Source of the DNA: a virus
Virus record (IMG/VR): IMGVR_UViG_3300031746_000136
Coordinates: 1 to 27,451 of that record
DNA: 27,451 nucleotides
Strand: one strand, 5' to 3'
Shown: one piece after another, positions 14,560 through 21,296 of the stretch
Position numbering within the stretch: the first letter of the stretch is position 1
Layout of the letters: each line of letters starts with the position of its first letter
The notes under the pieces: generated by a model
Told to the model about the DNA's origin: nothing
The model's database searches: none
Seen by the model: only the letters and a program-made list of their open reading frames with translations
Program-made: the position numbers and the translations under genes

Positions 14560-14591
14560 GGGCCGGGGAAGTAGGGGTACGACCCCGGCCC
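14560..14591 (+). terminator. GC-rich hairpin after the gpG-like gene
   Basis: GGCCGGGG (14561-14568) is perfectly complementary to CCCCGGCC (14583-14590), extended one pair outward by G14560/C14591. The loop is 14 bases and contains GGGGTACG, the reverse of the CGTACCCC element. It begins 12 bases after the stop codon. No T-run follows, so termination would be weak or factor-dependent. Confidence 0.45.
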
Positions 14592-14605
14592 TCCCAGAAC
14601 ACCCC

Positions 14606-14656
14606 AAGTACCCCAATCGTACCCCGCAAACCGTACCCCAAGGCCAATCGTACCCC
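14606..14656 (+). repeat. Cluster of TACCCC elements before the tail terminator candidate
   Basis: AAGTACCCC (14606-14614), AATCGTACCCC (14615-14625), ACCGTACCCC (14630-14639) and AATCGTACCCC (14646-14656) lie in a 125-base gap without a gene. An inverted GGGGTACG sits at 14574-14581. The last copy is followed by GGAA and ends 16 bases before the GTG start at 14673, matching the arrangement at 3038-3063. The remainder of the gap holds only the hairpin above. Confidence 0.6.
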
Positions 14657-14672
14657 GGAAAGTCCGTTTCAA

Positions 14673-15179
14673 GTGTCCGCATACGGGACCGCAACGACAC
14701 CGCAGGAACTCCTGATTGCGATGCGCGACAAAGCGCGTCAGGACACTGCTACGCTCGGGTATCTCCGGACGGTAGAGGTAGCCTTTCCTCCGCTTGATAA
14801 CGTGCCGCTGAACCAACCCGCGCTTTACATCGTGTGGACCGGCTCGCCCGAGGAGTACAAGGGCGGCGAGGGCGGAGTCAAAGTCAAGGTCGCAACACAC
14901 CAAGTCACGCTTTATTGCGCGGTCTACGTCCCGTCGCACGACGACACGGCGGCGATCCTCGGGGATGGTCATTCCCCTGGAATTCTCAAACTCACGGAAG
15001 ACGTAATCGACTTTTTCGCGGGGAACCTCTTGGGCCTCTCGGGGCTCGATGAGGCGAACGCGCCGGATATCGAGGCTCCGGCCAATGCCCACGCGATTGT
15101 CCAAACCCTCGATGACAAATGGATGCACGTCGTCGGTCTGGTCTACCAGGCGCGGACGAAGTATTTCGAGCGATCGTAA
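14673..15179 (+). CDS. Tail terminator-like protein (possibly Mu gp37/DUF1834-like)
   Basis: A 168-residue product starting at GTG 14673. There is no strong SD (only GGAAAG 14 bases away) and no alternative ATG or GTG upstream in frame. The N-terminal PQELLIAMRDKARQ is followed by VEVAFPPLDNVPLNQPALYI, where strands present a Pro-x-hydrophobic-x-x-x motif. A central HQVTLYCAVYVPSHDD segment is followed by a helix with KLTEDVIDFFAGNLLG. This is the alpha/beta plan of tail terminator or minor tail proteins, and the position, after gpG and before the tube, agrees. The regulatory-looking upstream gap is shared only with the small terminase. Moderate confidence. Confidence 0.6.
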   Translation: MSAYGTATTPQELLIAMRDKARQDTATLGYLRTVEVAFPPLDNVPLNQPALYIVWTGSPEEYKGGEGGVKVKVATHQVTLYCAVYVPSHDDTAAILGDGHSPGILKLTEDVIDFFAGNLLGLSGLDEANAPDIEAPANAHAIVQTLDDKWMHVVGLVYQARTKYFERS

Positions 15180-15207
15180 CGGATTCACTCAACGGAGGTG
15201 ACTGAGA

Positions 15208-15642
15208 ATGGCAACCACGACACTTTACCCGGATGGTGATGTCGGAACCGTCCAGTGGGATACCACGACGGGAACTCTTCACTACACGGAGATCGACGAG
15301 GGGACCGCTTCGCCCAACGATGCGGACTACATCGAGACGACAACCGCGGACGATACCGATGTCTTCTCGTTCGGCGCGACCCCGGCGAATACGGACGTGG
15401 TTACGCAGGTCGATGTCAAGGTCCGCGGCAAAGTAACGGACGCGGCCAACGTGGCCCACTTGCATGTCGAACTGTGGCACACGGGAGAAACCGTACAGAT
15501 CGGCGCGACGAAGGCGATCTCGACGACCGACTTCGGCGGGTCCGGGACGCTCGGAACCGTGACGCTCTCGTGGACGGGTCTAACGCTCACCAAGGCGCAG
15601 GCCGATTCGATGTCGGCGAAGGTCATCTTCAAGGTCGCGTAA
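15208..15642 (+). CDS. Beta-sandwich accessory virion protein
   Basis: ATG 15208 follows GGAGGTGACTGAGA. The 144-residue product begins MATTTLYPDGDVGTVQWDTT and contains a TDVFSFGATPANTDVVTQVD segment, then DVKVRGK and a final SWTGLTLTKAQADSMSAKV followed by IFKVA. This is the pattern of the jelly-roll-like domains that form both ends of the protein at 11506, but as a stand-alone gene. No enzymatic residues are apparent. It sits with three other small beta proteins between the terminator candidate and the tail tube. A surface-exposed decoration or adhesion role is inference. Confidence 0.65.
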   Translation: MATTTLYPDGDVGTVQWDTTTGTLHYTEIDEGTASPNDADYIETTTADDTDVFSFGATPANTDVVTQVDVKVRGKVTDAANVAHLHVELWHTGETVQIGATKAISTTDFGGSGTLGTVTLSWTGLTLTKAQADSMSAKVIFKVA

Positions 15643-15657
15643 AGGAGGGCTGAAATC

Positions 15658-16095
15658 ATGGCTGGCGAAACATCACGGATCACAGCCGTTCAAGCGGACC
15701 TCGACTACGACGCGATGAAGGGGAAGATCACCGCGGCCGAAGCGGAACTCACCTACGACGCGAAAACGGGGCGTATTGTAGCCGCCCAAGCGGACCTCAC
15801 GCACGGTCTTATGACGGGGCGCGTGACAGCGGTCGGAGCCGTCGCGACGCACACGGTCACGGGGACCGATCTTGCAGACGACGGCGTGCGGATCATGGCG
15901 ATTCAGGCGGACGTTACGCGAACCATTCGCCACGTCATGCACTACGCGACGACGGGCTGCGAGACGACGCTCTCATATCCTAGTCCGGCTCCGACCGAGC
16001 TTCGGTACGCATCTCCGATCGATGAGACTACGTTCGAAGGGGTTATCTCTCCGCCGCGCGGCGGGACAGACCCTGGCGAAATGGAAGAGGTATAA
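15658..16095 (+). CDS. GRITA-repeat protein
   Basis: ATG 15658 is preceded by AAAGGAGGGCTGAAATC. The 145-residue product consists largely of the 16-residue repeat. Units begin TSRITAVQADLDY, KGKITAAEAELTY, TGRIVAAQADLTH and TGRVTAVGAVATH, then after a short break comes GVRIMAIQADVTR. The C-terminal 55 residues change character: HVMHYATTGCETTLSYPSPA, then an acidic Pro/Gly-rich tail ending DPGEMEEV. The gene lies directly after a stand-alone sandwich protein, so the pair reproduces in two genes the sandwich-plus-repeat order found fused at 11506. Fold and function unknown; an extended beta structure is likely. Confidence 0.7.
   Translation: MAGETSRITAVQADLDYDAMKGKITAAEAELTYDAKTGRIVAAQADLTHGLMTGRVTAVGAVATHTVTGTDLADDGVRIMAIQADVTRTIRHVMHYATTGCETTLSYPSPAPTELRYASPIDETTFEGVISPPRGGTDPGEMEEV
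15670..15927 (+). repeat. Tandem 48-bp coding repeats (16-residue GRITA repeat)
   Basis: Four contiguous 48-bp units (15670-15861), then an 18-bp break and a fifth diverged unit (15880-15927). Each encodes a (T/K)G(R/K)ITAxQADLxYxx-like block. Relatives occur at 12007-12294 and as a single unit near 23579-23626. Confidence 0.75.
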
Positions 16096-16113
16096 AAAGG
16101 AGGTGTATAGGAA

Positions 16114-16425
16114 ATGGCAGACAGTAGCCAGATCATCACGCTGCAAAGCTGGGGACAGAAGCTAATCATCGAGACGGGAGCGACTCTCGTCGGGCAAACC
16201 GCGCTCGATCTCGTCTTCCAGGATCCGGCCGGTGGAACGAACACGGTATCCGCGACAACCGACAGCGAGGTTGGCGGAGAGGTCCATATCGATATCGCCG
16301 AAGACTTCTGGTCGGACAACGGCACGGCCGGGACGTGGAAGGTCATCGCAAAAGTCACGCGCGCGACCGGGATTCTCTACTCGCGGCCCGTGACGCTTTA
16401 CGTGCGCGACATGTGGGCCGACTGA
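16114..16425 (+). CDS. Small BppU/Ig-like accessory protein, copy 1
   Basis: ATG 16114 is preceded by AAAAGGAGGTGTATAGGAA. The 103-residue product has a QIITLQSWGQKLIIETGATL opening, then a TALDLVFQDPAGGTNTV strand pair, an EDFWSDNGTAGTWKVIAKVT segment and RPVTLYVRDMW. This series, an entry strand with T-G-A-x-(I/L), a (K/Q)-x-P-x-G/D turn, then GTW-x-(V/A) and a final strand, is the layout of BppU-like N-terminal Ig domains on receptor-binding proteins. The next gene follows the same plan, indicating duplication. No fibre part is attached, so it may be a free tail or head decoration. Confidence 0.6.
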   Translation: MADSSQIITLQSWGQKLIIETGATLVGQTALDLVFQDPAGGTNTVSATTDSEVGGEVHIDIAEDFWSDNGTAGTWKVIAKVTRATGILYSRPVTLYVRDMWAD

Positions 16426-16443
16426 GAGGGAGGTGGTTTACCG

Positions 16444-16731
16444 ATGGAAGTCACCAAACAGGGATACGGACAAACGATCACGCTCGAAACCGGGATCGAT
16501 ATCACGGGCGCGACGCAGATCAAGATGCTTTTCAAGCCCCCGAACGATGACGAAGTCGTCGTCACGGGAACGTGCGCCGATACGACGGTAGGCGATGTCT
16601 ACTGGACGAGCACGGCAGGGTTTTGGACGGTGGCCGGGGTGTGGAGGGCGCTCGCGCGTATCCGATTCGATACGGACGAGCTTATCTACACGCGGCCGGT
16701 AGCCTTTACGGTCGTCGATCAGTTTGCATAA
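16444..16731 (+). CDS. Small BppU/Ig-like accessory protein, copy 2
   Basis: ATG 16444 follows GGGAGGTGGTTTACCG. The 95-residue product has the same blocks as the preceding gene: KQGYGQTITLETGIDITGAT, then IKMLFKPPNDDEVVVTG, a turn with TSTAGFWTVAGVWRALARI and a closing RPVAFTVVDQFA. The shared positions include GQ-x-(I/L), ETG, the P-P/P-A turn, and RPV. The duplication adjacent to the tail tube gene suggests a virion location. Functional role not determined. Confidence 0.6.
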   Translation: MEVTKQGYGQTITLETGIDITGATQIKMLFKPPNDDEVVVTGTCADTTVGDVYWTSTAGFWTVAGVWRALARIRFDTDELIYTRPVAFTVVDQFA

Positions 16732-16752
16732 CAGACAGGAGGATGAAACAAA

Positions 16753-17271
16753 ATGGCAGGAACCACAGCCAACATCTGCATAGGCGGGGCCATTCTCAAA
16801 GTGGCAAACAACGCAAGCCCCGGCGTCCCAACCGACGTGGGATTCATCAAGGACGGCATCGTCATCACGCCGAACTTCGAGATGTTCCGCGTCGACGGGG
16901 CCGAGGGTTTCCCCGCGGTGCTCGCCATGCGGCGCACGAAAACGGAGTACACGGTGAAATCGACTCTCATGGAGCCGACGCTCACGAACATCCAAAAGGC
17001 GTGGGACACGTACCTCGCGGGAGTCAGTGACCCGACGAGTCCGCTCAATCTCACGGCGTCGTCGAACGTCAAGGAACGCAAGATCGAGATCACGGCCAAC
17101 AAGAACCTGGCGGGCGGAACGCGGACGATTACCTTCTGGCGCACGATCGTCGAGTCGCCGGGAGAGTACAAGGTCACGGACTACGAGGCTTCGCTTCTCC
17201 CCGTGACGTTCGTCTGCATGTACGACAGCGCGGCCAGTCCGGCCGGTATCGGAACGATTGCCGACACGTAA
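16753..17271 (+). CDS. Major tail (tube) protein
   Basis: ATG 16753 is preceded by CAGGAGGATG. The 172-residue product has an N-terminal segment NICIGGAILKVANNASPGVP, then DVGFIKDGIVITPNFEMFRV. The V-G-x-x-x-x-G-x-x-I-x-x-x form at this point is characteristic of siphovirus tube subunits. It continues with MRRTKTEYTVKSTLMEPTL and a C-terminal YEASLLPVTFVCMY strand. Length and position (before the assembly chaperones and tape measure) agree. It polymerises into the hollow tail tube. No sheath gene occurs nearby, so the tail is non-contractile. Confidence 0.8.
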   Translation: MAGTTANICIGGAILKVANNASPGVPTDVGFIKDGIVITPNFEMFRVDGAEGFPAVLAMRRTKTEYTVKSTLMEPTLTNIQKAWDTYLAGVSDPTSPLNLTASSNVKERKIEITANKNLAGGTRTITFWRTIVESPGEYKVTDYEASLLPVTFVCMYDSAASPAGIGTIADT

Positions 17272-17298
17272 ACCCGTCGAGGGATCGAAGGGGAGATA

Positions 17299-17751
17299 GT
17301 GCCGTTTGTCAACAGCGATGTTCTCAGTCCGACGGATTTCGCGAAGGGACGCGCGAAGGTCTTCGAGGTACGCGAGCGCGACGGAACTGTCGCGGTCGAA
17401 GATATCGTCGAGATCGCGATGTATATGGCGACGGGCTACTCGTGGCCGAATCTCTCGTACCGAAACGGGAAGAGCCAGCTTCGCGAGAAGATGCCCGGTA
17501 CGCGCCCCGGAGCCATTGAAATCTACCGGAGACAACGAACGACCGGTGAGTACGAATGGACCGTGCTTTTCGTGTTTCACGGGGATGTAGAGACGCTGCG
17601 CCGACGCAGGATGCTTTTTAACAACGCGGAACTCTACATCCCCCCACAGGATTTATACGATTTGCAGATGGAAGTTTTTGCGATCCGAGCCGAGCAGATC
17701 GAGAAAGCAAAAGCGAGCGCGGCTCGCGTCGAAGGGGGAATCGTTACATGA
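17299..17751 (+). CDS. Tail-region protein, unknown function
   Basis: A 150-residue product from GTG 17299, preceded by AAGGGGAGATA. It has an N-terminal FAKGRAKVFEVRERDGTVAV segment, then VEDIVEIAMYMATGYSWPNL and RPGAIEIYRRQRTTGEYEWT with a following strand LFVFHGD, and ends in a charged helix MEVFAIRAEQIEKAKASAAR. No family is recognised. Its place between tail tube and chaperone, and its four-base ATGA overlap with the chaperone, tie it to tail assembly. It could be a tail-tube accessory or an additional chaperone. Confidence 0.65.
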   Translation: MPFVNSDVLSPTDFAKGRAKVFEVRERDGTVAVEDIVEIAMYMATGYSWPNLSYRNGKSQLREKMPGTRPGAIEIYRRQRTTGEYEWTVLFVFHGDVETLRRRRMLFNNAELYIPPQDLYDLQMEVFAIRAEQIEKAKASAARVEGGIVT

Positions 17752-18260
17752 GCTGGAAGGACGCAATCAAGGATCTGATCGGGAAACGGGACGACGTAGA
17801 CGCCCTCGTGAACGACGGGGTCGAGATCGTCGTCGGGGGCGCCGGGGTATCCACCAAGAAAACCGTGCTTCTCAGGGAGCCGTCGATGGCGCGATTCGCG
17901 AAACACGTCAAGGTCTTGGCCTCGGGCGTTCGCGTCGCGTTTAACGAGATCCAGGGCGAGGAACTTCTGAAGTCTATCGTTCCCGACTTGAAGGCGGGGA
18001 AAACGCCCACGATGCCCGATGCCGGGGCGCTCTTGCGTGCAAAGCCGGTCGTCGACGCCTTGACCGACCTCATTGCCGACCTCGTCGGCGAAGACCGTTC
18101 CTACGTCGAAAACGAGATGACCCCAAAACAGGTCGGGAGGGTACTCGCGACCTACGCCCGGCTCATCGGGTGGGAGACGATTGAGCGTTTTTTCGTCCAA
18201 GCCCTGACACGGGGCACGGAGTACGTGGAGAAAATGGCGACGGAGGCGAAGGCGCAGTAA
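17748..18260 (+). CDS. Tail assembly chaperone (gpG-like)
   Basis: A 170-residue, mostly helical protein starting at ATG 17748 in an ATGA overlap. Its position between tube and tape measure and the overlapping downstream frame identify it as the short tail assembly chaperone. Segments include VEIVVGGAGVSTKKTVLLRE, SMARFAKHVKVLASG, and the helical PKQVGRVLATYARLIGWETI. A programmed -1 shift at residues 148-149 (T_TTT_TTC) would extend it into the T frame. The unshifted C-terminus is FVQALTRGTEYVEKMATEAK. It would bind the tape measure during tail assembly and is absent from the final virion in known systems. Confidence 0.75.
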   Translation: MSWKDAIKDLIGKRDDVDALVNDGVEIVVGGAGVSTKKTVLLREPSMARFAKHVKVLASGVRVAFNEIQGEELLKSIVPDLKAGKTPTMPDAGALLRAKPVVDALTDLIADLVGEDRSYVENEMTPKQVGRVLATYARLIGWETIERFFVQALTRGTEYVEKMATEAKAQ

Positions 18261-18604
18261 CGCCGGGGGCCGCGTTCAACGCGGCACTCGTGGAGGTGGG
18301 CCGTGCGTTCTCCCAAACCCCCGCCCGAGTCTACGAGACGATGGGCCTCAACGAATTTCAAGAGGCCTATCGGTGCATCATGCACGCGCAAGGGCTTGAG
18401 TTCCGCGCGTCTATCCTCGCCAGTTTCTACGGCTCGCGCGCCGACGCGGACAAACTCCCGGCGATTCTTGATCGCATCTCGATCGGCTCCGAACCGCTGG
18501 CGTCCCCGAGCGTCGCAGATATCCCGCTTCCATACGTACCAACCGCAACCCTTGTTGACCAAGGGTTCGAGAAAGTCGAGATAGACGATGGGGCTGGGCA
18601 GTAG
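17748..18604 (+). CDS. Tail assembly chaperone GT fusion by -1 frameshift
   Basis: The -1 frame is open from 18185 (after TGA 18182-18184) to TAG 18602-18604, overlapping G by about 76 bases. A shift at 18188-18194 gives a fusion of 149 G residues plus 136 T residues (285). After the shift comes a Gly-rich linker, then TPGAAFNAALVEVGRAFSQT and YETMGLNEFQEAYRCIMHAQ, a good protein-like stretch. The independent start GTG 18290 would drop the sensible AFNAALVE segment and so is less likely. The overlap of T with the tape measure start is 17 bases. Matches lambda G/GT organisation. Confidence 0.75.
18188..18194 (+). other. -1 ribosomal frameshift slippery heptamer T_TTT_TTC
   Basis: In the G frame the codons are CGT TTT TTC, so the heptamer T TTT TTC fits the X_XXY_YYZ rule exactly; both tRNAs re-pair after slipping back one base. 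It lies just after the last T-frame stop (18182) and 66 bases before the G stop, the only window where the shift can occur. Confidence 0.8.
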
Positions 18605-21293
18605 AAGCGTCGAAATCTTCCTGATTGCGAACGCCGACAAGTGGGTCAAGGGGCTTGACCGGGCCACGTCGTCAGCCGAAGAGTTCGGGCGGGCGCTCAA
18701 GAATCAAAAGAAGCTCGCGGACATGACATTCAAGGCGGGGGCGGCCCTCGTCGTTTCCGCCGCCGGGATGATCGCCGCAACCGTTGGACCCGCGACAAAG
18801 CTCGAAGACGCCGTGAACCGCGTCGCATCGCTCACCGGTAAAACGGGCGCGGAATTCACGGCCCTTACGGCGGGGCTCATTGCCGACGCGAAGAGGCTCT
18901 CGGTTAGAATGGGCGCGTCGCTCGATAACGTCACGGCGGCTTACGAGTCGGCCGTGGTGAACGGGATCGACCCCACGACGGACGCCTTCAAGCGGTTCGT
19001 GACCCAAGCCCTGCAAGTGTCCCGCGTCACCGGGCAGGATGTTGCGGCCAATATCGCGCTTGCCGACGAGGTGTTGGATCGCTTCGGAAAGAAACTCGCG
19101 GATTCACCCGACGCACTAGCCGAACTCTACAAGATGTCGGGGGCCGCGGAGGGCGGTTTTGCGCCGTTCCTCCAAACCATCGGACAAGCCGGGGCGATTG
19201 CCGGACAGCTCGACGTTCCGCTCAAGGAAGTCGCGGCGACGGTCGCGCTCATGTCTCAACAGGGGATCAGCGGGAGTCGGGCGGGGCTCGCGCTCGGCAA
19301 TATGCTGATGCGCCTCTCGGGCGCGAGCGACAACGCTTCCGATAGTCTACACAAACTCGGCATTGAAATCATTGACCCCGCGACGGGGAAGGTAAAAAAC
19401 CTCGCCGACGTGTTCGAGCAGTTACGCGCCGTGCTGGCCTCCATGTCCGAACAAGAGGCGAATAAACTCTTGACGGAACTCGCGGGCGGGCAAGGCGTCA
19501 AGGCGCTTGGCGGCTTACTCCGAAACGTGACGGGCGATTACCGCGCCATGTTCGCCGCGATGGAGGACGGAAAGTCCCTTCAGGACGCATTCAACGAGCG
19601 CACCGAAACGACCAAATTCCAAATCGACCAGGCGCGGGCGTCTATCGAGGCGGCTCGGGCGGATATCGGGGCGGCATATCTACCGATGCTCGCGGATGTC
19701 GCTACGAAAATCGCGGGCGCCACGAACGCCATGCGGCCGTTTATCACCGCGCACGCGGACGCGATTCTCCCGGTAACCGGCCTCGCCGTCGCGGTCGGGC
19801 TCCTCGCAATGGGGATCGGGAAATCAGCGCTTCTCATTAACGCGATGAAGCTCGCGTTCCCCGCGCTTGTCGGCATGTTCGGCCCGGTCGCTCTCGTTAT
19901 CGCGGGAGTGACCGCCGCGCTCATCGCCACCGCTGCCGCGTCGAAATCATTCGAGAGCAAAATCGCAGGGATGGAAACCGCACTCTCCGGGAGTGAGGCG
20001 AAAGCCGCTCTCCTACGGGAACGGATCGCAGAACTCGAAAAAGAAGAAAAGACGTACTTCGAGACGACCGGGAAGGGAAACCCCGTGCTGGCGTCTCTAC
20101 GAGGCGAATTCGACGAACTGACGAAGACGATCGAGAAACAAAAGGGGAAGCTCGTCGAGCTTGGCGCCGCGTGGACTCAGAACACCGTCTTCGCAATCGA
20201 CGCCGCGCTCGGAACGATCCGCGCGAAGCGGGAAGAACTCGAAGCGGAAATGACTGTCGGCGGATGGGAAGGCGGCGAGGGCGCCCCGATCTTCGCGCCG
20301 CAAATCAAGGAACTCGAAAAGCTCGCGCTCCAAACCGAACGCCTCATGGATCGGCGCAAGGAACTCGTCGCCGCGGGGGATGTTCTTGCGGCGAGCACAG
20401 CGGACACGACTGCGGAGACGGTTACCGGAACCGGCGCGATGAAGGCCGCAACCGAAGCCACAACCGACTTCGGGAAAGCGATCGCGGCGCTCGTTGCCGA
20501 GCAGAAAAAAGCACGGTTAGAAGCAAGTTGGATCGCGCCGCCAGTATCCGCCGAGGCCGTAACTCCGATGGGGCCACCCGCGCCGATTGTGCCTGACTTC
20601 GGTGCGGATGCGATCGAACAGATGGATCTTGTCGGAGTGAAGGCGACCGAGACCGGCGCTCTCGTTCAGGCCGCGTTCTATGACGCTTTCAATCAGACGG
20701 ACTCGCTCCAGATGTTCGCGGACGATTTCGTCTCTATCTTCGACCAGCTCGTCAACTCCGGGGAGAACGTCGGGAAGTCGTTCGCGAAGGCCCTCGGGAT
20801 GGCGCTTATCCAAACCGTCAAGATGGCTATTCGCACCGCGATGATGGAGATCCTGGCTTTCAAGATCAAGGAACTTGCGAAAGCCGCGATGGGTGCGCCG
20901 CTCTCATTCGGCGCGACGCTCGCCGCGATTGGCCCGATCATGGCCGCCGCCGCCGCGGGAACGGCCGCTCTGTCGGCAATCGAAGGGAAGATGGTCAAGG
21001 GTTTTTATAGCGGGGGGATCATTGACAAGACCGGGATGATCCTCGCGCACGCGGGCGAGCGCGTGATAAACCCCGCGGTCAACACGACCAAAGACGTGAT
21101 CGACATGCTCTCGGGCACTCGACTGGCGGCGGCCGTAAGTCCGGCTGTCTCTTCCCCCGTCGGAGCTGGTGGAATGGCCGCCGCGCCGATCTATTTCCAC
21201 ATGCCCATCTACGGGCCGGTGTCGTCGGAACTCGACTTGGAGAAAATCATGCGTAGGGCGGCGGACGTGTTCCGTGCCTCGCACGGCGGGTGA
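18588..21293 (+). CDS. Tape measure protein (TP901-type)
   Basis: A 901-residue protein, the usual TMP position after G/GT. It starts at ATG 18588 inside the T frame. Residues 40-75 contain a hydrophobic helix (LVVSAAGMIAATVG). Residues about 80-270 match the TP901 tail tape measure core: GAEFTALTAGLIADAKRLSV, MGASLDNVTAAYESAVVNGI, APFLQTIGQAGAIAGQLDVP, and LLTELAGGQGVKALGGLLRN. Hydrophobic segments are at about 393-445 and 770-800, with coiled coil at about 450-540 (AALLRERIAELEKEEKTYFE). A C-terminal GGIIDKTGMILAHAGERVIN is typical. By the rule of about 0.15 nm per residue the tail would be near 135 nm (inference). Confidence 0.9.
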   Translation: MGLGSRSVEIFLIANADKWVKGLDRATSSAEEFGRALKNQKKLADMTFKAGAALVVSAAGMIAATVGPATKLEDAVNRVASLTGKTGAEFTALTAGLIADAKRLSVRMGASLDNVTAAYESAVVNGIDPTTDAFKRFVTQALQVSRVTGQDVAANIALADEVLDRFGKKLADSPDALAELYKMSGAAEGGFAPFLQTIGQAGAIAGQLDVPLKEVAATVALMSQQGISGSRAGLALGNMLMRLSGASDNASDSLHKLGIEIIDPATGKVKNLADVFEQLRAVLASMSEQEANKLLTELAGGQGVKALGGLLRNVTGDYRAMFAAMEDGKSLQDAFNERTETTKFQIDQARASIEAARADIGAAYLPMLADVATKIAGATNAMRPFITAHADAILPVTGLAVAVGLLAMGIGKSALLINAMKLAFPALVGMFGPVALVIAGVTAALIATAAASKSFESKIAGMETALSGSEAKAALLRERIAELEKEEKTYFETTGKGNPVLASLRGEFDELTKTIEKQKGKLVELGAAWTQNTVFAIDAALGTIRAKREELEAEMTVGGWEGGEGAPIFAPQIKELEKLALQTERLMDRRKELVAAGDVLAASTADTTAETVTGTGAMKAATEATTDFGKAIAALVAEQKKARLEASWIAPPVSAEAVTPMGPPAPIVPDFGADAIEQMDLVGVKATETGALVQAAFYDAFNQTDSLQMFADDFVSIFDQLVNSGENVGKSFAKALGMALIQTVKMAIRTAMMEILAFKIKELAKAAMGAPLSFGATLAAIGPIMAAAAAGTAALSAIEGKMVKGFYSGGIIDKTGMILAHAGERVINPAVNTTKDVIDMLSGTRLAAAVSPAVSSPVGAGGMAAAPIYFHMPIYGPVSSELDLEKIMRRAADVFRASHGG

Positions 21294-21296
21294 TCG

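Noticed and set aside
14560-14591. Strong intrinsic terminator
   Set aside because: The stem is good but no T-run follows; kept only as a weak candidate. The same applies to the hairpin at 26641-26660.
14131-15188. Minus-strand frames that read through the C4/TACCCC gap with Trp/Gly-rich repeats
   Set aside because: They span the ends of two genes coded on the other strand, and the repeats are explained by the DNA element.
18290-18604. T as an independent gene from GTG 18290
   Set aside because: The T frame is protein-like before this codon and a proper slippery site exists; independent initiation is possible but less likely.
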